From: Anaerolineae bacterium
GTDB taxonomy: Bacteria > Chloroflexota > Anaerolineae > Aggregatilineales > UBA2796
Direction: 5' to 3'
Assembly (NCBI GenBank): GCA_019637615.1
Contig: JAHBVJ010000054.1
Span: 1 to 32,804 of the forward strand
DNA: 32,804 nt
Shown here: positions 31,697-32,804 of the stretch, in pieces
Numbering within the stretch: position 1 is the stretch's first letter
Layout: every line of letters begins with the position of its first letter
The notes under the pieces: model-generated
What the model saw: the letters and a program-made list of their open reading frames with translations, nothing else
What the model was told of the DNA's origin: nothing
The model's database searches: none
Position numbers and translations under genes: made by a program

Positions 31697-32602
31697 ATGG
31701 TCAAACGCCTACTCGATGCCGACGCCAGCGACTTCATGGCGATGTCTGCCGCCGATCTCGCGGAGAGCATTCGTCTGGCGGAAGGCCGCACGATCGCCGC
31801 CGAAGCTAACTGCGCCGTGCAGTCGCCCATCGAAACCATCACGCATGGCGAACTTGCCGCTGCGATGGGTGCCGACATTATCTCGCTCGATGCCTACGAC
31901 ACGCTCAAACCACACATCCCCGGCGCGCCAAAATCGCTCTACGACTCCGCCGCGCCATTGAAAGCCTATAAACAGCTTGTCGGGCGACCCATCGGCATCA
32001 ATATGATCGTCGCCGCGCCGGATCATGCGCCGCAGCTCGGCGGACGGCTTGCCACCGAGTCGAATCTGCGCCATGCCGCCGATACTGGAACCGATCTGAT
32101 CTTTCTCTATGTGCGTCCGCATCAACGCGGCACGTTACAGGCGATGCTCACTGCCGCCGCATGGGCACGCCGCGAATGTGGCGATCAGGTTATGCTCACG
32201 GGTGTTCCTTCATTCAGCAAACCTGCCCCGCGCACGCCTGCCATGCTGACTGCCTACGCTGCCGAAATCGAAGCCTTGCTCAACGCGGGCTGTCATGGGA
32301 TCGGCCTCCCGATGCCCGGCAGCAAACAAGGCTGGACGCCAGAGATGGCGGCGGCACTCGTCAATGTAGTACACGATTCGGGCGGGTTGGCGTGGCTGTT
32401 CCTCACTAGTTCCGTCGAAGGCGCGTCTGAAACCACCATCGCGCAGCTTGCCATTGTCGCCAAACAGACGGGCGCAGATGCCTATCGTCTGGATGAAGCA
32501 GGGCTATCCGGCATGGCAGACCTCGATAATATCCGTGCCTTTTCGCTTGCTATTCGGGGTCGCCGCCACACCTTCCGCCGGATGGCATCCCGCAATCGCT
32601 GA
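31697..32602 (+). CDS. DUF7916-like protein (probable TIM-barrel)
   Basis: A 301-residue cytoplasmic protein. It starts VKRLLDADASDFMAMSAADLAESIRLAEGRTIAAEA and continues ELAAAMGADIISLDAYDTL, RPIGINMIVAAP, AADTGTDLIFLYVRPHQRGT and GCHGIGLPMPGSKQGW. These alternating strand-helix blocks with Asp and Gly at strand ends suggest a TIM barrel. I recall this kind of sequence from proteins often mislabelled as HAD hydrolase or PEP phosphonomutase, now a domain of unknown function (DUF7916); I give this from memory. It is the last gene of the locus, 20 bases after the aldehyde dehydrogenase. Function is unknown, but its position points to the same catabolic route, perhaps as an aldolase or isomerase. 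Confidence 0.6.
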   Translation: MVKRLLDADASDFMAMSAADLAESIRLAEGRTIAAEANCAVQSPIETITHGELAAAMGADIISLDAYDTLKPHIPGAPKSLYDSAAPLKAYKQLVGRPIGINMIVAAPDHAPQLGGRLATESNLRHAADTGTDLIFLYVRPHQRGTLQAMLTAAAWARRECGDQVMLTGVPSFSKPAPRTPAMLTAYAAEIEALLNAGCHGIGLPMPGSKQGWTPEMAAALVNVVHDSGGLAWLFLTSSVEGASETTIAQLAIVAKQTGADAYRLDEAGLSGMADLDNIRAFSLAIRGRRHTFRRMASRNR

Positions 32603-32804
32603 TCCACCGCATATCAATTTCGTCAAAATGCAGCAACGATCCAGCCAATCGGTGTTCTAATAGTTGGTGCAGCGTTTGCACAAGGAGATTTCACGCAGCG
32701 TGCCAACTTACGCTTGATTGACCCTAATCCGCGTTAATCCAAATGCACGCGATGGTAGCCGCGTAATTTAGTCATCTTATCTTCACCTGACCTTCACTGG
32801 CGGA

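Noticed and set aside
32603..32804. Gene at the right edge
   Set aside because: All frames on both strands have stops within short distance; I see no coding, RNA or repeat signal in this stretch.
1..32804. CRISPR array, insertion sequence, transposase or integrase
   Set aside because: No regularly spaced repeats and no transposase or integrase motifs were seen on either strand.

Overview
The window is about 32.8 kb of bacterial chromosome. The G+C-rich coding style, the long Pro/Thr-rich extracellular stalks, the LysM and C39-type surface proteins and the general gene mix suggest a Chloroflexota (Anaerolineae-like) organism. That assignment is an inference; there is no rRNA here to confirm it.

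The most unusual region is 612-1061 on the minus strand. It holds three tRNA genes in tandem whose halves are in the wrong order. In each unit the 3' half (anticodon 3' side, variable region, T arm, acceptor 3' strand) comes first, then a 6-10 nt linker, then the 5' half (acceptor 5' strand, D arm). The acceptor strands pair only in this circularly permuted reading. The sequence before each 3' half also pairs with the sequence after the cognate 5' half (8-12 bp, with unit-specific compensatory changes), so each unit has a leader/trailer helix around the future anticodon-region junction. By tRNA features the units look like Cys(GCA)-like, Lys(UUU)-like and Leu(AAG)-like. I know of permuted tRNA genes in red and green algae and in an archaeon, but not in bacteria. 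A sigma70-like promoter ends exactly where the first leader helix starts.

Layout. 1-483: 5' part of an unrecognised, A+T-richer gene (minus). 612-1061: permuted tRNA array (minus). 1124-1723: membrane-anchored SdrD-B-like protein (minus). 1963-6445: glyoxalase-like protein, a C39-peptidase/TPR protein on a Pro/Thr stalk, and a LysM protein with three internal repeats. 6526-10836 (minus): two-domain glycosyltransferase, aldehyde dehydrogenase, Uma2-family protein. 11077-12898: Tat-exported ferritin-like protein and a MerR/GyrI-like regulator. 12947-15178 (minus): metallophosphoesterase and MFS exporter. 15422-18757: subtilase, esterase, GNAT acetyltransferase and an orphan Dam-type methylase. 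18830-21423: two different ATP-grasp enzymes. 21457-22266 (minus): SAM methyltransferase.

From 22455 to 32602 there is one coherent catabolic locus on the plus strand. A GntR/UTRA regulator has a palindrome at its promoter. It is followed by a BMP-type nucleoside ABC importer (binding protein, double ATPase, two permeases), a cysteine hydrolase, a PfkB kinase, a nucleoside phosphorylase, an aldehyde dehydrogenase and a DUF7916-like protein. Most of these genes overlap or nearly touch, so they are probably co-transcribed. They probably import and break down a nucleoside or nucleoside-like compound; the exact substrate cannot be read from sequence.
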